The notes under the pieces: model-generated
What the model saw: only the letters and a program-made list of their open reading frames with translations
Database searches by the model: none
What the model was told of the DNA's origin: nothing
DNA from: Ochotona curzoniae
Taxonomy: Eukaryota > Chordata > Mammalia > Lagomorpha > Ochotonidae
Length of the DNA stretch: 64,000 nt
Direction: 5' to 3'
Assembly (NCBI RefSeq): GCF_017591425.1
Contig: NW_024467120.1
Coordinates: forward strand, 10,044,001-10,108,000
Part shown: positions 1-11,240 of the stretch, in pieces
Position numbering within the stretch: the first letter of the stretch is position 1
Layout of the letters: each line of letters begins with the position of its first letter
Program-made: the position numbers and the translations under genes

Positions 1-728
1 AACTGTCCTCCCAATAACAAAATGCGTATTCTTCTAAAAACTACATGGGACATTCTCTGAGAGCATACACAATCAGTCACAAAATATGTTTCAGCAAGTT
101 TAAAAGAACACTAAGAATATTGAGCATCTTTTCTAACCACAATACAATAAAATCAGAAAAAAGTATAAACTGTACAAACAAGTGGAAATTAAACAATTTA
201 TCCCTGAAAACCAATGGAACAAGGAGAAAATTAAGAGATTTTTTTTTAAGTGAATGAAAATGTAAACCCAACATACTAAAACCTATGGAATACAATAAAT
301 CAGTAGTATTAGGAAATTTATAGAAATAAGTATCTGCATCAAAAAACCCTGAAAGATCCCAAATTAACAACTTACCACTATATTCCAAGGAACTGGAAAA
401 TCTAGAACAATTAAAATCCAAAATGCCAAAAGAAGTGAATTTGAAAAAAAAATCACAAATAAATGACACGGTAAGTAAAAAATTAAAAAAAAAACTATCA
501 CAAAAAATCAGTGAAATGACAATCTTATTCTTTGAAAAGCTTAAAAAGGTGACAGACCCTTTGTTAGACTAACAAAGTAATAAAGATGCTTTGAAGACCC
601 TGAATTAGGAATAAACATGGGAGCATTAAGAACTATGGAGACAGGCAGGGTTATTAGATATTACTATGAACAATTATATGGAAAAAACGTAATAGCCTAG
701 ACGAAATAGACAAATTCTTGGTGAAATT
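1..728 (+). repeat. LINE-1 ORF2 fragment (upstream of and into the RT domain)
   Basis: The plus strand follows the usual mammalian L1 ORF2 order. It has a 'catgggacattctc' start, then 'tggaaattaaacaa', an 'ggaactggaaaa' stretch, 'gacagaccctttg..agactaac', and ends at 'gaaatagacaaattc'. This is the linker between endonuclease and reverse transcriptase. Reading frames are broken by stops and indels, so it is dead. The element enters from outside the window at the left. At about 728 it stops without a 3' UTR or poly(A) and abuts a 5'-truncated SINE in the same orientation. Confidence 0.88.
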
Positions 729-729
729 C

Positions 730-983
730 CCACTTCCCGTCCAGCACCCTGCTTGTGGCCTGGGAAAGCAGTCGAGGAAGGCCCAAAGCCTTGGGACCCT
801 GCGCCCACATGGGAGACCAGAAAGAGATCCAGGCTCCTGGCTTTGGATTGGTGCAGCTCCGGCCATTGCAGTCACTTGGGAAGTGAATCATCGAATGGAA
901 GATCCTCCTTTCTGTCTCTCCTCCTCTGTATATATATCTGACTTTGCAATAAACCTTAAAAAACAAAACAAACAAACAAAAAC
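730..983 (+). repeat. CSINE, 5'-truncated (lagomorph C-repeat SINE)
   Basis: The tRNA-like head is missing. The element starts at 'cacttcccgtccag' and runs through 'cctgggaaagcagtcgagg', 'gcccaaagccttggg' and 'ctgactttgcaataaa' to an A-rich (caaa)n tail. It directly follows L1 ORF2 sequence at 728, and no target duplication is evident around either piece. Confidence 0.9.
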
Positions 984-3590
984 CACCTGCTCCTTTTCCA
1001 TGCCACATTCGCACGCCTGGTAAGTTTGTATGGGCTGCCTAACACGGAGAATGTCACGCATAGTCTCTGACTCATGTTACAAATTTCTCCAAAAAGGATG
1101 AAGATTTTGTGTTTATTCACTGGCTTTTTCCCCCATTCCTTTGTGTTTGTTGGTTTTCATTGCTGTTTTATTTTGTTTTTCAGGTAGGCAATAAATAGTA
1201 CCAGCTGATCCCTTGATCCTACCAATTCTTTGTTTTAGGTTTTATCAGGGCTGCCCGATAAACCTTCTTTATTTTCCATCTAGGCTCGGTGTGCATCACA
1301 CACTCTTCAAACAAACCCTGTACTTCGGAGTGCGGCCATTATTCTCAGAGCCTCGAGGGTCCCAACAACAAGTCCAGAGCCTGAGTCATGCTGTTTGTCT
1401 TGGGAAACATGAACTTGGATGTATTTCTTCTCAGCATCTCACTATTGCTGAAATAGCTGTCTGCCTTCCAATTGCTGCTGAGTCCCTTTGAGACTCACCC
1501 CGTGCATAGCAGCTTGGGGAATAACATAAACATCAGGAGAGTTCACTCCTTAAGTGAACAGATGTTGTGGTTCTTTTTCTGTGTCTCCGTTCACAGGGAG
1601 GTTTCCTTCTCTGTGGTACTGCCCTGCCCCTTTTTGGTGCTAGACTCTGACCTCTGTGCCTAGACTGTAAGCCTGCCATGCTGTGATTCATTTCTAGATA
1701 GAGGGTTTGCAGGTTAAGCAAGTTCCCAACCCCAACTGTAAAGCATTAATTACCATGTCATTTTTTTTCTTCCAGTTTCTTTATTGATTGCAATAGGACC
1801 TGTGCAAAAATAAAGTAACACCTAGAATCATGCAATGATAAGCTATAAAGAATCACATGGTATTTTTCCATGATAACACTTTACTTTTAAATATGAAAAA
1901 ATAAGTCACATCTAGATATTAAATGGCCTGAAAATGCTTAACGCCTAATTAAATAATCCACTTCAAAGCCTGCTATAGTCTCTTTTATTGTGTTACACCT
2001 AAACCATTTTTTTTTGCTCTCCTAAGCTAATAAAGCTGCAAAAATTTTCATGAATTTGTCCAGTAACTACCACAAAGAGACAGTTTTACATTCTTACTGC
2101 ACCTGTCTCTGTAAGTATGATGGCTGCTTCAACAAATTTTGATACACTGATTCCTATCCTCGAAACAACAGAATAAGGATATCTTCTCACACTGATTCCA
2201 AGAGAATATTTGCCTCATTCGCTCAGGAAACCCTGTTACTACCTAATTCATGCAGCAGTAGAGGCAAGAACATAGCCTATTGCTTCGTTCTGTGAAGGAT
2301 GACTTAAGCCAAAAAAAAACCATGAAACAAGTACAGCAACGCATTCATCTATGCGTTCGCTGCGTTGGAATTAATGCCCAACAAGACATATGCATGGTAA
2401 CTGTTACACAGAAGTAGCTTTCATTTCTCTTTAAAATATACAACTTAACCTGTGAATTCATTCCCTTTCTCAAGAAACCTCAGCTACCGTTAGAAGAGGA
2501 CCCATATTTCTTCTCAAGAAAAAATTAGTGCAGAGCAAGTCAGTGAAAGTGAAGTTTCCATTTCCTGCGAGCTTAAAAAAATTATTTCTTTCTACCTGAT
2601 ATCCAAGAGGTAATACAGGACCTAATGAATTTTAAATAGAAATTATAGTAAAAACTGCTATATGTAGATCAAATTCCAATTTCTTTCCTCCCCTGATAAT
2701 ACAACTAGGCAAAATTTACCAGGCTGCCGTATAGTTCCATGTCAGTATGTTGTAGCTGGTGTGTCTGAGTCAGTTGAGTCTGGGCAATTCCACATCCACC
2801 CAAACAATGCAGAAAAACACAGGATCTTAAAATTGGTGGTGGCCCAAGATGCACAATCTCTGACAACCCCTGCCACATCAACCCTCCACTGCACTCTGCT
2901 ATTTAAAAATTTTGATTTTGTTAGCATATAGAAATGAAATTGATTCTTATATTCCACAACACTTTTAAATTCGCTAACTCAAAATGTATATTAAGTTTTG
3001 CATTCATAATATTATTTATGAATTAAGATACCTTTTTTCTAATCCATAAAATTCCACTTCTTTTTCTTAAGTTATTTCATGTGTTTCTCTCCAGTAAAAT
3101 ATTGAGACACAGCAGTAGCCAGCACCTTAAAGCTTCCAATAACTTGCCATTAACATGATGCTTGAAACAGGTATTTATCTAAATCAGATAAAATATGATT
3201 TCCCTTATTCACGCTTTGCTAGAAATTTTCATCTTGAAAAATTGCCAAATTTAATCATATACTTCTCTGCATCTGTTTCATTGGCTGTGCCTTTTCCTTT
3301 ATTTTATGAATGTAGTTATGTACTTAATTACTTTTACATATACAGTCCTAGAATAATGTTAGTTAACTGAATACACATAATAAGGATCTTTAGAATATTT
3401 TCATCTATATTTTACCCTCTTGTCATTGTGGTTTGAAATTCACCTAAAGAAATGGCTAATTTGTCTAATATAACGGTCCTCCTAAAGAAATATTTCATTT
3501 TCTAATATCAGATTCCTAGGGACATCCGCAAGTTAGGATCACGTATAGCCATTTTTTTATCATTTTGTCTTAGTGAGTTTTGTATTTATA
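984..3590. other. No gene or clear repeat recognised
   Basis: This is AT-rich unique-looking sequence. The stretch 1200-1740 is more GC-balanced and contains short open frames on both strands, but none shows a recognisable domain, start context or splice sites. It could be an eroded old LTR or conserved non-coding DNA. I see nothing diagnostic. Confidence 0.4.
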
Positions 3591-3594
3591 TTTA

Positions 3595-3725
3595 TTTATT
3601 TTTTTTTTTGGTACAATTATGTAGGGTCTGGGATCCCCACCCCCTGCAAATTCCCACTCCCTGACTGATTTTCCCCATATTGTTACAATTGTATACTCCT
3701 TCATACCAAGTTGTAACAGACTGAT
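3595..3725 (-). repeat. LINE-1 3' end fragment, antisense
   Basis: A T-run (poly-A complement) is followed by a pyrimidine-rich stretch resembling the complement of the L1 3' UTRs at 30.4-31.0 kb and 51.4-51.8 kb. Shared features are ccc-rich blocks and an 'attgttacaat..gtat' region equivalent to 'ttactatgatggcatag'. It is diverged and short. Confidence 0.5.
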
Positions 3726-3817
3726 GAAACTATATCAAATATTAGAAACAAGACTTTTTTTGCCCCTGGTTCACAAAAATGACGTTTAATTTCATAAATG
3801 CAAATTTAAAACAGAGA

Positions 3818-4146
3818 AGGAGGCTAGATTGGCTAATCCCCCCTTCCAATGGCAAGATCCCATATGGAAGTTGGTTCGTGTTCTGGCTGCTCGATTTCCC
3901 ATCCAGCTCCCTGCTTGTGGCCTCAGAAAGCAATTAAGGATGGCCCAAAGCCTTAGAACCCTCCAACCACGTGGGGGACCCAGAGCAGGCTCCTAGTTCC
4001 TGGCTCTTGACTTCAGATCAGCTTTTCACTGGTGTTGCAGCCACCTGGAGAATAAACTAGTGGGTGGAGGATCTTTCTCTTTGTTTTTCCTTTCTGTAGA
4101 TCTGCCTTTCCAATAAAAATAAATAAACCATTTTTTTAAAAAAAAA
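3818..4146 (+). repeat. CSINE
   Basis: The degenerate head is followed by 'aagatcccatatgg', 'cccatccagctccctgc', 'ggatggcccaaagcctt' and 'ctgcctttccaataaaaa' with an A-rich tail. The family match is clear, although divergence is moderate and the first 40 bases are poorly conserved. Confidence 0.85.
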
Positions 4147-4570
4147 TGCAAAGACTTCTTGATCTCTTAGTTTCCTTTATTTCTTATTCTCTCATTCCAG
4201 CGGCCACCCTTCAGACCTCCAGTCCATCTAAAGTTTAACCCCAGTAAGCCCTTAGCTACCCATGGATTCTCTGAGCCCCAGGAAATCTCAGCAATTGGTT
4301 CTTATCATTTTAACCATGCCTTCTAACTTAACAAATAATCACAGAGTAAAAAAGAGAACGAAAGTTTAGACTTATTTCTCAGAATTTCTGTCTTCTCAAA
4401 AATATTGCCTTGATACTTCTCTTTCCCTCTATTAATCCTTTTTAGTAGATACTGTTTTACATTTTACCCAGCTTTTCTACTTGCTGTTGGTGGGAGCATT
4501 GTTCTGATTTAAGAGGTCTACTTTAGTAAACATTATTTGCCTTCAATGATTTGAAAAGTATTTTGTTCTA
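4147..4570. other. No feature recognised
   Basis: AT-rich sequence between two SINE heads. No repeat family or coding signal is seen. Confidence 0.4.
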
Positions 4571-4660
4571 GGCCTGGCACAGTGGCCTAGCAGCTAAAGT
4601 CCTTGCCTTGCATGCACCAGGATCCCATATGGGTGCCAGTCCTTACCAACAGTCCTGCTG
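4571..4660 (+). repeat. CSINE head fused to the retroposon that follows
   Basis: A near-intact SINE 5' part ('ggcctggcacagtggc', 'cctagcagctaaagtcc', 'ggatcccatatggg', up to 'cagtcctgct') stops abruptly. It continues without a SINE tail into sequence related to the 3-kb element at 39.9-43.0 kb. The join lies at about 4660-4710. Confidence 0.8.
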
Positions 4661-4699
4661 AGAACTCAGGCCAAAGTCATTGCTGAAAGGCAGTTGACC

Positions 4700-5640
4700 A
4701 CGCCCTAGGCTTTGGGCAGCCAGTATACCAATTGGGCATGAGGCTCTACCTGCTGGCTGCCTAGTGGCGAGCTCTGGGGATTTTAGGATATGTAATTGCC
4801 ACATAGGGACACACATGAATAAAGCCAGTGTGAGTGTAGGTGAGGGATGAAATCTGGGTGATTCCCAGCAACAGGGTCATGGAACTTTCTGGCAAGCATG
4901 GAGCCTGAGACCTGGTGGTTTGGAGAGAAAAGTCCATAAAGATTTATTTGGGTCAGACTGATTCACCAGCATAAATGACAAGAGCTAAATGGGATGTGGC
5001 ACAGACTGAACAAGTCTGCTGTACATACTGGCATGCTCATGAACTAGGGTAGGGGCAGGCCTGGTGGGGGTTATGGGGAGACACCCCAACTAGGCTGCAG
5101 CTCCCACTGGGTGTAAGGAAGGGCCCAGTATGAAGTGGGCAGGATTGGGATGGAATGCAACATCCATTGGTTTGCTTGGAAGACAGGGATGGAAACAGAA
5201 CTGACCCAGAAATTGCAACCACCCATAAGCTCACTGGGGCTACAGACGGTGCCAGACCCTGTACTGGCAAGCACACACAAGAATCAAGTCTGGGATCACC
5301 TCAAAGTTTCTTTGGAGATCCCTCCTACTGAACTACTGATCTCAGAACCCCAACCATGAAGAGACTATGTCAGCCAGTGGATTCTAAAGATTGGCAGCAA
5401 TTCAGAACTATTGAACTATCAAAACTGTATGAACAGGACCCTCAGAGCATGCCCCACATCGGGGAACTGGGATGGGTGGGAGGCTGGGTGGGGCTCCTCT
5501 CTCTGTTTCTTCCCTTACCCCAGATACAGGGGAGAAAAATGATCATTTTAGTGTGGAAACAATGGTCTTACCCACTTTCCTGTAGCCTTTGACCCTTTGT
5601 ACCCTAATCAACTAAGTAAGATTATTTTTTTTAAAAAAAT
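4700..5640 (+). repeat. Copy 1 of the 3-kb retroposon, internally deleted
   Basis: 4700-4960 matches 40035-40298 ('cctaggctttgg', 'gtgagtgtaggtgaggga', 'actgattca'). From about 4970 it matches 42249-42962 ('gagctaaatgggatgtgg', 'ggagacaccccaacta', 'gagatccctcctactgaact', 'atgccccacatcgggga'). The roughly 1.95 kb of G-rich tandem array between these points in copy 2 is absent. It ends in 'gattattttttttaaaaaaa'. Open frames inside it (for example 5135-5359) are incidental. No convincing flanking duplication was found. Confidence 0.85.
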
Positions 5641-5654
5641 TTTTAAGTTTACAT

Positions 5655-5912
5655 CCTGCATCACAATACCTAGATTAGATTCACAGCTCCAGCTCCAGCT
5701 CCGGACTCCAGCTTTTTAACAACATAGACTCTGGGTGGCAGCAGTGATGGCTCTTGTAGTTGGTTCCTACTACCCATATGTGAGACCTGGACTCAGTTCT
5801 AGTTCCTGGCCTCAGCCTAGACCAGCCCAGGACATTGAAGGCATTTCATGTGTGAACCAAAGAATACGGGAGACCTGTCTCTTCAGTCAACTAAATAAAC
5901 GTCTTAAAAATT
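5655..5912 (+). repeat. Old CSINE
   Basis: Diverged lagomorph SINE: 'ggtggcagcagtgatggctc', 'tgtgagacctggactcagtt', 'cctggcctcagcct' and 'caactaaataaac' in the expected order. It lacks a clear head and directly follows the A-rich tail of the retroposon. Confidence 0.65.
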
Positions 5913-7085
5913 GTTCTTGAATAATTTCCTATAAATCTAGGATAGTCTAAACATTAGGACAACATCAGTGGATGAGACTGAATTCTCATGTCCATAAAGC
6001 TTATATAACACCATGTAAGAAGAACATAATGATGAAATAGATTAATTTAGATATATCGGCATTATAAAGAAAATGTATGTGAAATGAGGGCTGAGATAAT
6101 GATCACTTTTAAGTGGAGCCTAGTGATGAAATAGACGCAGCCAAGAAGAGCATGAAGGAATAAGTGTTCACGGTGGAGGGACAACAGATGCGAAGACCCT
6201 GAGAAAGGCAACTAATTTCTACCTCCCAGACCCTACTGCATGTTAAAAATGAAGTTAAAAAACAACAAAAGAGCTGAAAATGGCACTCCTCTCAGAGGCC
6301 CTTATAGCTTACCAGCATCGGATGATTTATTAGAAACGAGCAAACTCCAGAAGTGAAGTTCCTCCAGGGGAAGCACTGAAGTAGCTGAAAATTCTCAAGA
6401 ACCCAAGTACCCAAGAAGAAACTTCTGCCACAGGCCAAGGCCCTCCCTGCTCTGTTCAAGCCTCTCTGAGATGCTCTGTGGAAGAATCATTCTTAAGAAC
6501 TAAGTTTTTACCCTGAAGAAGAACCAAAGAACTTGGTAAGGTACATAATCTTTCCCCAGCAGAGAAAATTCCCAATTTACCAATTTGCCATGCTCCAAAA
6601 ATGCTTTGTATGTGCTGCTGGTCTGTAGAAAGTAAGACTGCATTTCTCTGTAGAAACAATGATATGATTATAAATTACAACCCTAAACAAGTCTGAAAAA
6701 GCATGCCCAATTTAAAATGATGCTCATTGACTATAAATTAGTAATGGAAAAGACTTCTGTCACACAACTAGGGAATAAATGGAAAAACATATTGAATGAG
6801 AAGTAATTTATCTTGAATGGCACTACATTAAAAAGTCAGGCTTAAGAAAAATGATTAAAAAAGAAGCCTCTGAAGAGGCTTTTCTAGAGGATGCTAGAAT
6901 GATGAATTATATCTACTTTTACTTCATAAACTTTGGCTTTCCTTATTTTCCTATAGTTGCAGAATTTTTTTTTTCTATCAGCTATCATTAGACTGAATAA
7001 CTTAGGGCTCTTCTCAAGGGTGTCAGATTTTAAGGACACGTGCAAGGTATTGATGAAGAGTGAGAGAACTGAAGGCATTCTAAAT
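5913..7085. other. Mostly unassigned; weak L2-like stretch near 6085-6215
   Basis: The segment 6085-6215 ('gagggctgagataatg', 'aagagcatgaagg', 'cgaagaccctgagaaagg') resembles the complement of the L2 LINE 3' end. The rest is AT-rich with no coding or repeat signal. Confidence 0.35.
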
Positions 7086-7262
7086 CAGTAGTCCTTGCAG
7101 TTTAGCACGCCTCAGAGTTTTCCGGACGGCTTGTTGAGGCAGACTGCTGAGGCAGATTGCTCAACCTCCTGATCAACAGGAGAAAGAGAATTTACATTAC
7201 TAACAAATTCCAGGGTGATGCTGATGCCACTCTTCCAGGGATCACACACTGAAAATCACTGT
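7086..7262 (+). mobile_element. MER5A-like hAT-Charlie DNA transposon remnant
   Basis: The order of motifs follows MER5A: 'cagtagtccttgcagttta', 'ggcttgttgaggcagact', 'gaatttacattactaacaaa', 'ttccagggtgatgctgatg' and 'cacactgaaaatcactg'. These correspond to the family's terminal and internal segments. This is a non-coding ancient MITE-like relic shared by placental mammals. Confidence 0.75.
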
Positions 7263-7720
7263 TCAAAACAAAAAAAGTTAACGCCAGAAACAGCCGGAAT
7301 TTTACACAAGGCATAACTGTTGGTCCTGCTAGGTTTTGCATGGTTCAGATGCTGGGTGCTGTTACAGTATGGACTCGCTGCCAATTACAAGTGTGCTCAG
7401 TTTGGGAAGAACCCATTTTGGAACCAGCCTTCCCCAGGGTTGTAGAGGCATCTACAAAAAATAAAATAAAATAAAAAAGAAGAATGATCAGTTCTTCCTT
7501 GATCTGTGTGATTCTTCTCCCAGTAAACAAGATGCAAGTTGATTTTGCCCTGTACTTCACACTCTATTTTGAAATGTGCCATTACACAACTAATTCAGCA
7601 AGCATATACCTACTGTCTGCTAGTGAAAAAAAAAAAGAGAGAGATGAGTGCTGTGAAAATAAAGAAAATTATTTAAGCTAAAGGAAGACACAGCCTTGAA
7701 GCTGAAAACTAAAAGTAGTT
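7263..7720. other. No feature recognised
   Basis: AT-rich sequence with a short A-rich (aataa)n-like tract around 7458-7480. The open frames here are short and unsupported. Confidence 0.35.
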
Positions 7721-7721
7721 T

Positions 7722-8118
7722 CAACATGTCTGGTAAGAATTGGGTGTGATTGCCCCAAAGAATCAAGTGTTGGCAGGTTGGTCCCCAGCATGGTCATGCA
7801 AAGTGGCAGACCTTTAATAAGTGGAGCCTAAGTAAGATCCTTCAGTCGTCTGGGGATGCTGCCCTGAAATGTTCTCAAGATGTTCTCTCTAGCCTCCTTT
7901 TCTGACATGTGATGAACTCATCTCCCCACACATTTCCTACAAATTCTCCTTCCTAATTATTGCTAGACCCTGACCAGAGCCAAAATAGTGCAGCTGTCCA
8001 ATCTTGCTCTTGGAGCCTTAAAGAACTATAAGATAAATCAATCTCTTTTCTTTGAAAAGTAAGCCACAGTTCTTTAAATATTGTAATGCAAAAAGGACTA
8101 ATGCAATGTGCTTGTTTA
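7722..8118 (+). repeat. ERVL-MaLR LTR (MST/MLT type)
   Basis: The series 'gattgccccaaagaatcaag', 'ttggtccccagcatggtc', 'ggcagacctttaataagtgg', 'gttctctctagcctcc' and 'aaggactaatgcaatgtgct' at the 3' end follows the MaLR LTR layout on the plus strand. No internal region or second LTR follows, so it is probably solo or eroded. Confidence 0.65.
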
Positions 8119-8806
8119 ATACAGGTAAAGCACAAGGAGAGTTTTCTAGGTGGGGTGGATGTTTCCTGGTAGAGGCACAAGCATTGAAAAAGGGGTACTT
8201 AAAATCACCCTGAAAAAGTAGGGAATGCTAGAAGTTTGGGAACTGAGAAAAAAAATAGAAATAATCGAAGGACGGTATGTGTCCAAGAAGAGAGAACCAT
8301 GGAGAAACAGAGCTGGACAGACGAGGATGTGCATCTAAAGGGGAGCAAATAGCTCAGGTTGGCTAGAGTACAGAACTCAAGAGCAACTGGCAAGAGAGAT
8401 AAAAGACCAGTGTCACAGAGAAAACTCCACAACAGACAATAGAGCAAACCATGGAATATAGGCCCCAAACACCTTCTGGTCAGAGTAACTGGTTAGGCAG
8501 CAGAAATTTGGGATGTACTAAGAAAGCTATTACTGTCACTTAGGACTGAGAAAAGAAACCCAATGAGACAATCATGAGAAAAAGGAGTTTGCTCTGATGG
8601 AGAATGAAAGAGAGGACCACCATCCTCCCAGAACACCTTGGCAGCCAATGCAAAGATGATTCTGATACTTTGAACTTTATTAACAAACAACAGCATCTCT
8701 AACAGAAGTGTGAAAATTTCTTGTAAAGCTTTCATCACCTGATGATTCCTGTATATTACAGGTTTCACAAATTCTCATGTATGAGTAAGATGGAAATTTT
8801 GCTAGA
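8119..8806. other. No feature recognised
   Basis: Unique-looking sequence. Open frames of 60-90 codons on the minus strand (8146-8768) lack conserved motifs, and I treat them as chance. Confidence 0.35.
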
Positions 8807-8819
8807 AAGTCACAGTGCT
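8807..8819. repeat. Target site duplication, left (8820 SINE)
   Basis: 'aagtcacagtgct' is repeated exactly at 9158-9170 and flanks the SINE. Confidence 0.92.
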
Positions 8820-9157
8820 GGGCCCGGCACGGTGGCGCAAGTGGTTAAGGTCCTTGCCTTGCATGCCCAGGATCCCATATGGGCGCCGGTTCTATCCCGG
8901 CAGTCCTGCTTCCCTTCCAGCTCCCTGCCTGTGGCCCGGGAAAGCAGCCAAGGACGGCCCAAAGCTTTGGGTCCCTGCACCCGTGTGGGAGACCTGGAAG
9001 AGGCTCCTGGCTTCAGATTGGCATAGCATCGGCCATTGCGCTCACTTGGGGAGTGAATCATTGGACGGAAGATCTTCCTCTCTGTCTTTGCTCTCTGTAT
9101 ATCCGCCTTTCCAATAAAAAAATAATAAAAATAAATCTTAAAAAAAAAAAAGAAAGT
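8820..9157 (+). repeat. Young full-length CSINE
   Basis: Full tRNA-derived SINE. The head is 'gggcccggcacggtggcgca', with a B-box-like 'ggttctatccc', 'gcccaaagctttgggtcc', 'ccgcctttccaataaaa' and an A tail. Exact 13-bp target duplications and CpG-rich, low-divergence sequence indicate a recent insertion. Together with the copy at 20347 it forms a subfamily sharing 'cagattggcatagcatcggc' or its close variant. Confidence 0.96.
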
Positions 9158-9170
9158 AAGTCACAGTGCT
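9158..9170. repeat. Target site duplication, right (8820 SINE)
   Basis: Exact match to 8807-8819. Confidence 0.92.
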
Positions 9171-9555
9171 TGTAACATATAGCCACATTTACCTTGGGCC
9201 ACATACATATGCACTGATAAGAATGTAAATGTAGAAAAGCCAAGTGCCAAGGAACAGCAGCTGACCATACCATGTACAACATGCTCGGAGATCTTCTATC
9301 TTGCACCATTTCATTCTTTGAAAATAATCTTTACTAGAAACCCCTGTATGGGTTGCACCCCAAAACCCAATAAATGTTGTGCTAAGAAACAAGAATCAGC
9401 AATTACAGACAGTATACACAGAAAAGGAAAAGCTACTTTAATCACACATTAGGGAAAACCATGAGCAAGCAATCTATATTCTTCTTAATCCCCAGTACAA
9501 TTTAGTTTATTTCTAAAGCTATCTAACAACATCAAGCTTTAACATAATGAACAAA
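9171..9555. other. No feature recognised
   Basis: Short AT-rich interval between two SINEs. Nothing assignable. Confidence 0.35.
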
Positions 9556-9862
9556 GGGACCAGTGCTGTGGCTAGTGTCTAAAGCACCTGGCTGTAGTGA
9601 CAGCATCCAATATGGACAACAATTCGAGTGCCAGCTGTTCAACCTCCAATCCAGCTCCCTGTTAATGTGCCTGGGAAAGCAACAGAATCGCCCAACTGGA
9701 TTGGTCCTTGTCCTCAAAGACGCTCCTGATTCTCGGGTTGGGACTGGTCCAGCTCTGGCTGTTGCAGCTACCTGGGGAGTGAACCAGTGAATGGAAAATC
9801 TGTTTATCTCTCTCTCTCCATATATTCTCTCTCTCAAATAAGTAAATATCTATAAAAAATAA
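9556..9862 (+). repeat. Old CSINE
   Basis: Diverged copy: 'gggaccagtgctgtggc', 'caatccagctccctgttaat', 'tgcctgggaaagcaacag', 'ctggggagtgaaccagtga', and a CT-rich end followed by 'caaataagtaaat'. The older subfamily is marked by 'gttaatgtgcctggg'. Confidence 0.8.
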
Positions 9863-10828
9863 AAGCGGTGAGTTCAATAGAGAGAAACGGGGATGTGTTC
9901 TGAATTTATTTTAACAACTCGCTCAAAGAATTAGACATAGTTCACTTGATACTTTATGAAAGTTTATTACTATAAGAAAACCCATATGGATAAATAAATT
10001 AACATGAGGGAGACATATTCACATCTCAAAAGTAATTTTCACTCTATGAAAAAAAATTCACGGTTTTAAGTACAAATTATCCTCCTAATATTAATAAAAA
10101 AGGAGCATTATAATAGGAAAAGCACCTCAATTTGCAAAATTGTTATTTATACTCAATTTCCTGGAAGTACCTCTTGTCTATCAGGATAAGGTAGGGACAT
10201 TATAGCCAGCAATGACAGGGCATGGCACGTCTGCCAGTTAGGCATGACCTGAGGGCAAGGATTGCCTATGGGTAAGCTGGAGGTAAAATCTCTTGCCAGC
10301 TTTCATTAGCTATTCCACATCACTTTAATGAGACAGATTTTACACGTGTACTTCCTTGGAGGAGGCCCAAGAAAAACAGGTATATTGGTTTGTCATGACT
10401 CACTCAGGTTCTCTTTATATAAGGATTAAACCTGATCTAAGGTGGGCACTGCGATACACAGTGCTGTGCCAATGACAAACATGCTTCTCTCACCACACAA
10501 ACCAACGAGTATATTACCTCAGGTGGATAAATCAAAACTCCAAGAAGATAAACAGCTCACCTCTAGCCAATAGCTGGGCAGTTCAAAGCTGAGCTTTGAA
10601 GGTAAGGATTATACAGAGCAAAATATACTTGTTGTCCTGAACAAGATTTTCAAGCAAAGACACACACACAAAACCTAGGCTTTGAGGACCCTTAGTCTTT
10701 GCACAGAAATGTGCCACGTTGATAACCACTGTCGTATGACCACACTGCAAGTAACAGGATGCACATGAATATTCTTCAGAATAGCCTCTCTCTCACCTTC
10801 CTTAAGAAAGAAAGGCTAAGTGGGGGAG
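9863..10828. other. No feature recognised
   Basis: AT-rich sequence. I see no coding signal, repeat family or structured element. Confidence 0.35.
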
Positions 10829-11158
10829 GAGAGGGGGCAGGCACAGTGGAGTTTCAGGCTAATTCTTGCCCTGCAGCACTGGCATCTCTTATTGATGCCA
10901 GTTCATGTTCCGGCTGCTCCAATTCTGATCCAACTTCCTGTTTATGACCTGGGAAAACAGTGGAGGATGCTCAAGTGCTTGGATCCCTGCAGCTACGTGA
11001 CAGACCCAAAGGAAGCTCATGTCTCCTGACTTCAGATTGGCTCAGCTGTAGCCATTGCAGCCATTTGGGGAAGTGAATCAGAGGATGGAAAAATCTTTGT
11101 GTCTCCTTCTCTGTAAATTTGCATTTCAAATATAAATGATTAAATAAATAAATAAATA
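10829..11158 (+). repeat. Old CSINE
   Basis: 'ggcaggcacagtggag', 'ctggcatctcttattgatgc', 'cctgggaaaacagtggagga', 'cagattggctcagct', 'catttggggaagtgaatcag' and an 'aaataaataaataaa' tail. The tail runs into a purine microsatellite. Confidence 0.82.
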
Positions 11159-11240
11159 GGATGGAAGGAAGAAAGGTAAGAAGGGAGCACGGAAGAAGAA
11201 AGGAAAGAAAGGAAAGAAAGGAAGAAAGAAAGAAAGGGCA
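11159..11240 (+). repeat. (GGAA/GAAA)n microsatellite
   Basis: Imperfect run of gaaag and ggaag units directly after the SINE A-tail. This is the common way a SINE tail seeds a purine microsatellite. Confidence 0.9.

Noticed and set aside
1200..1740. Possible CpG island or promoter in the GC-balanced stretch
   Set aside because: CpG density is low, and no TATA or initiator combined with an open frame was found.
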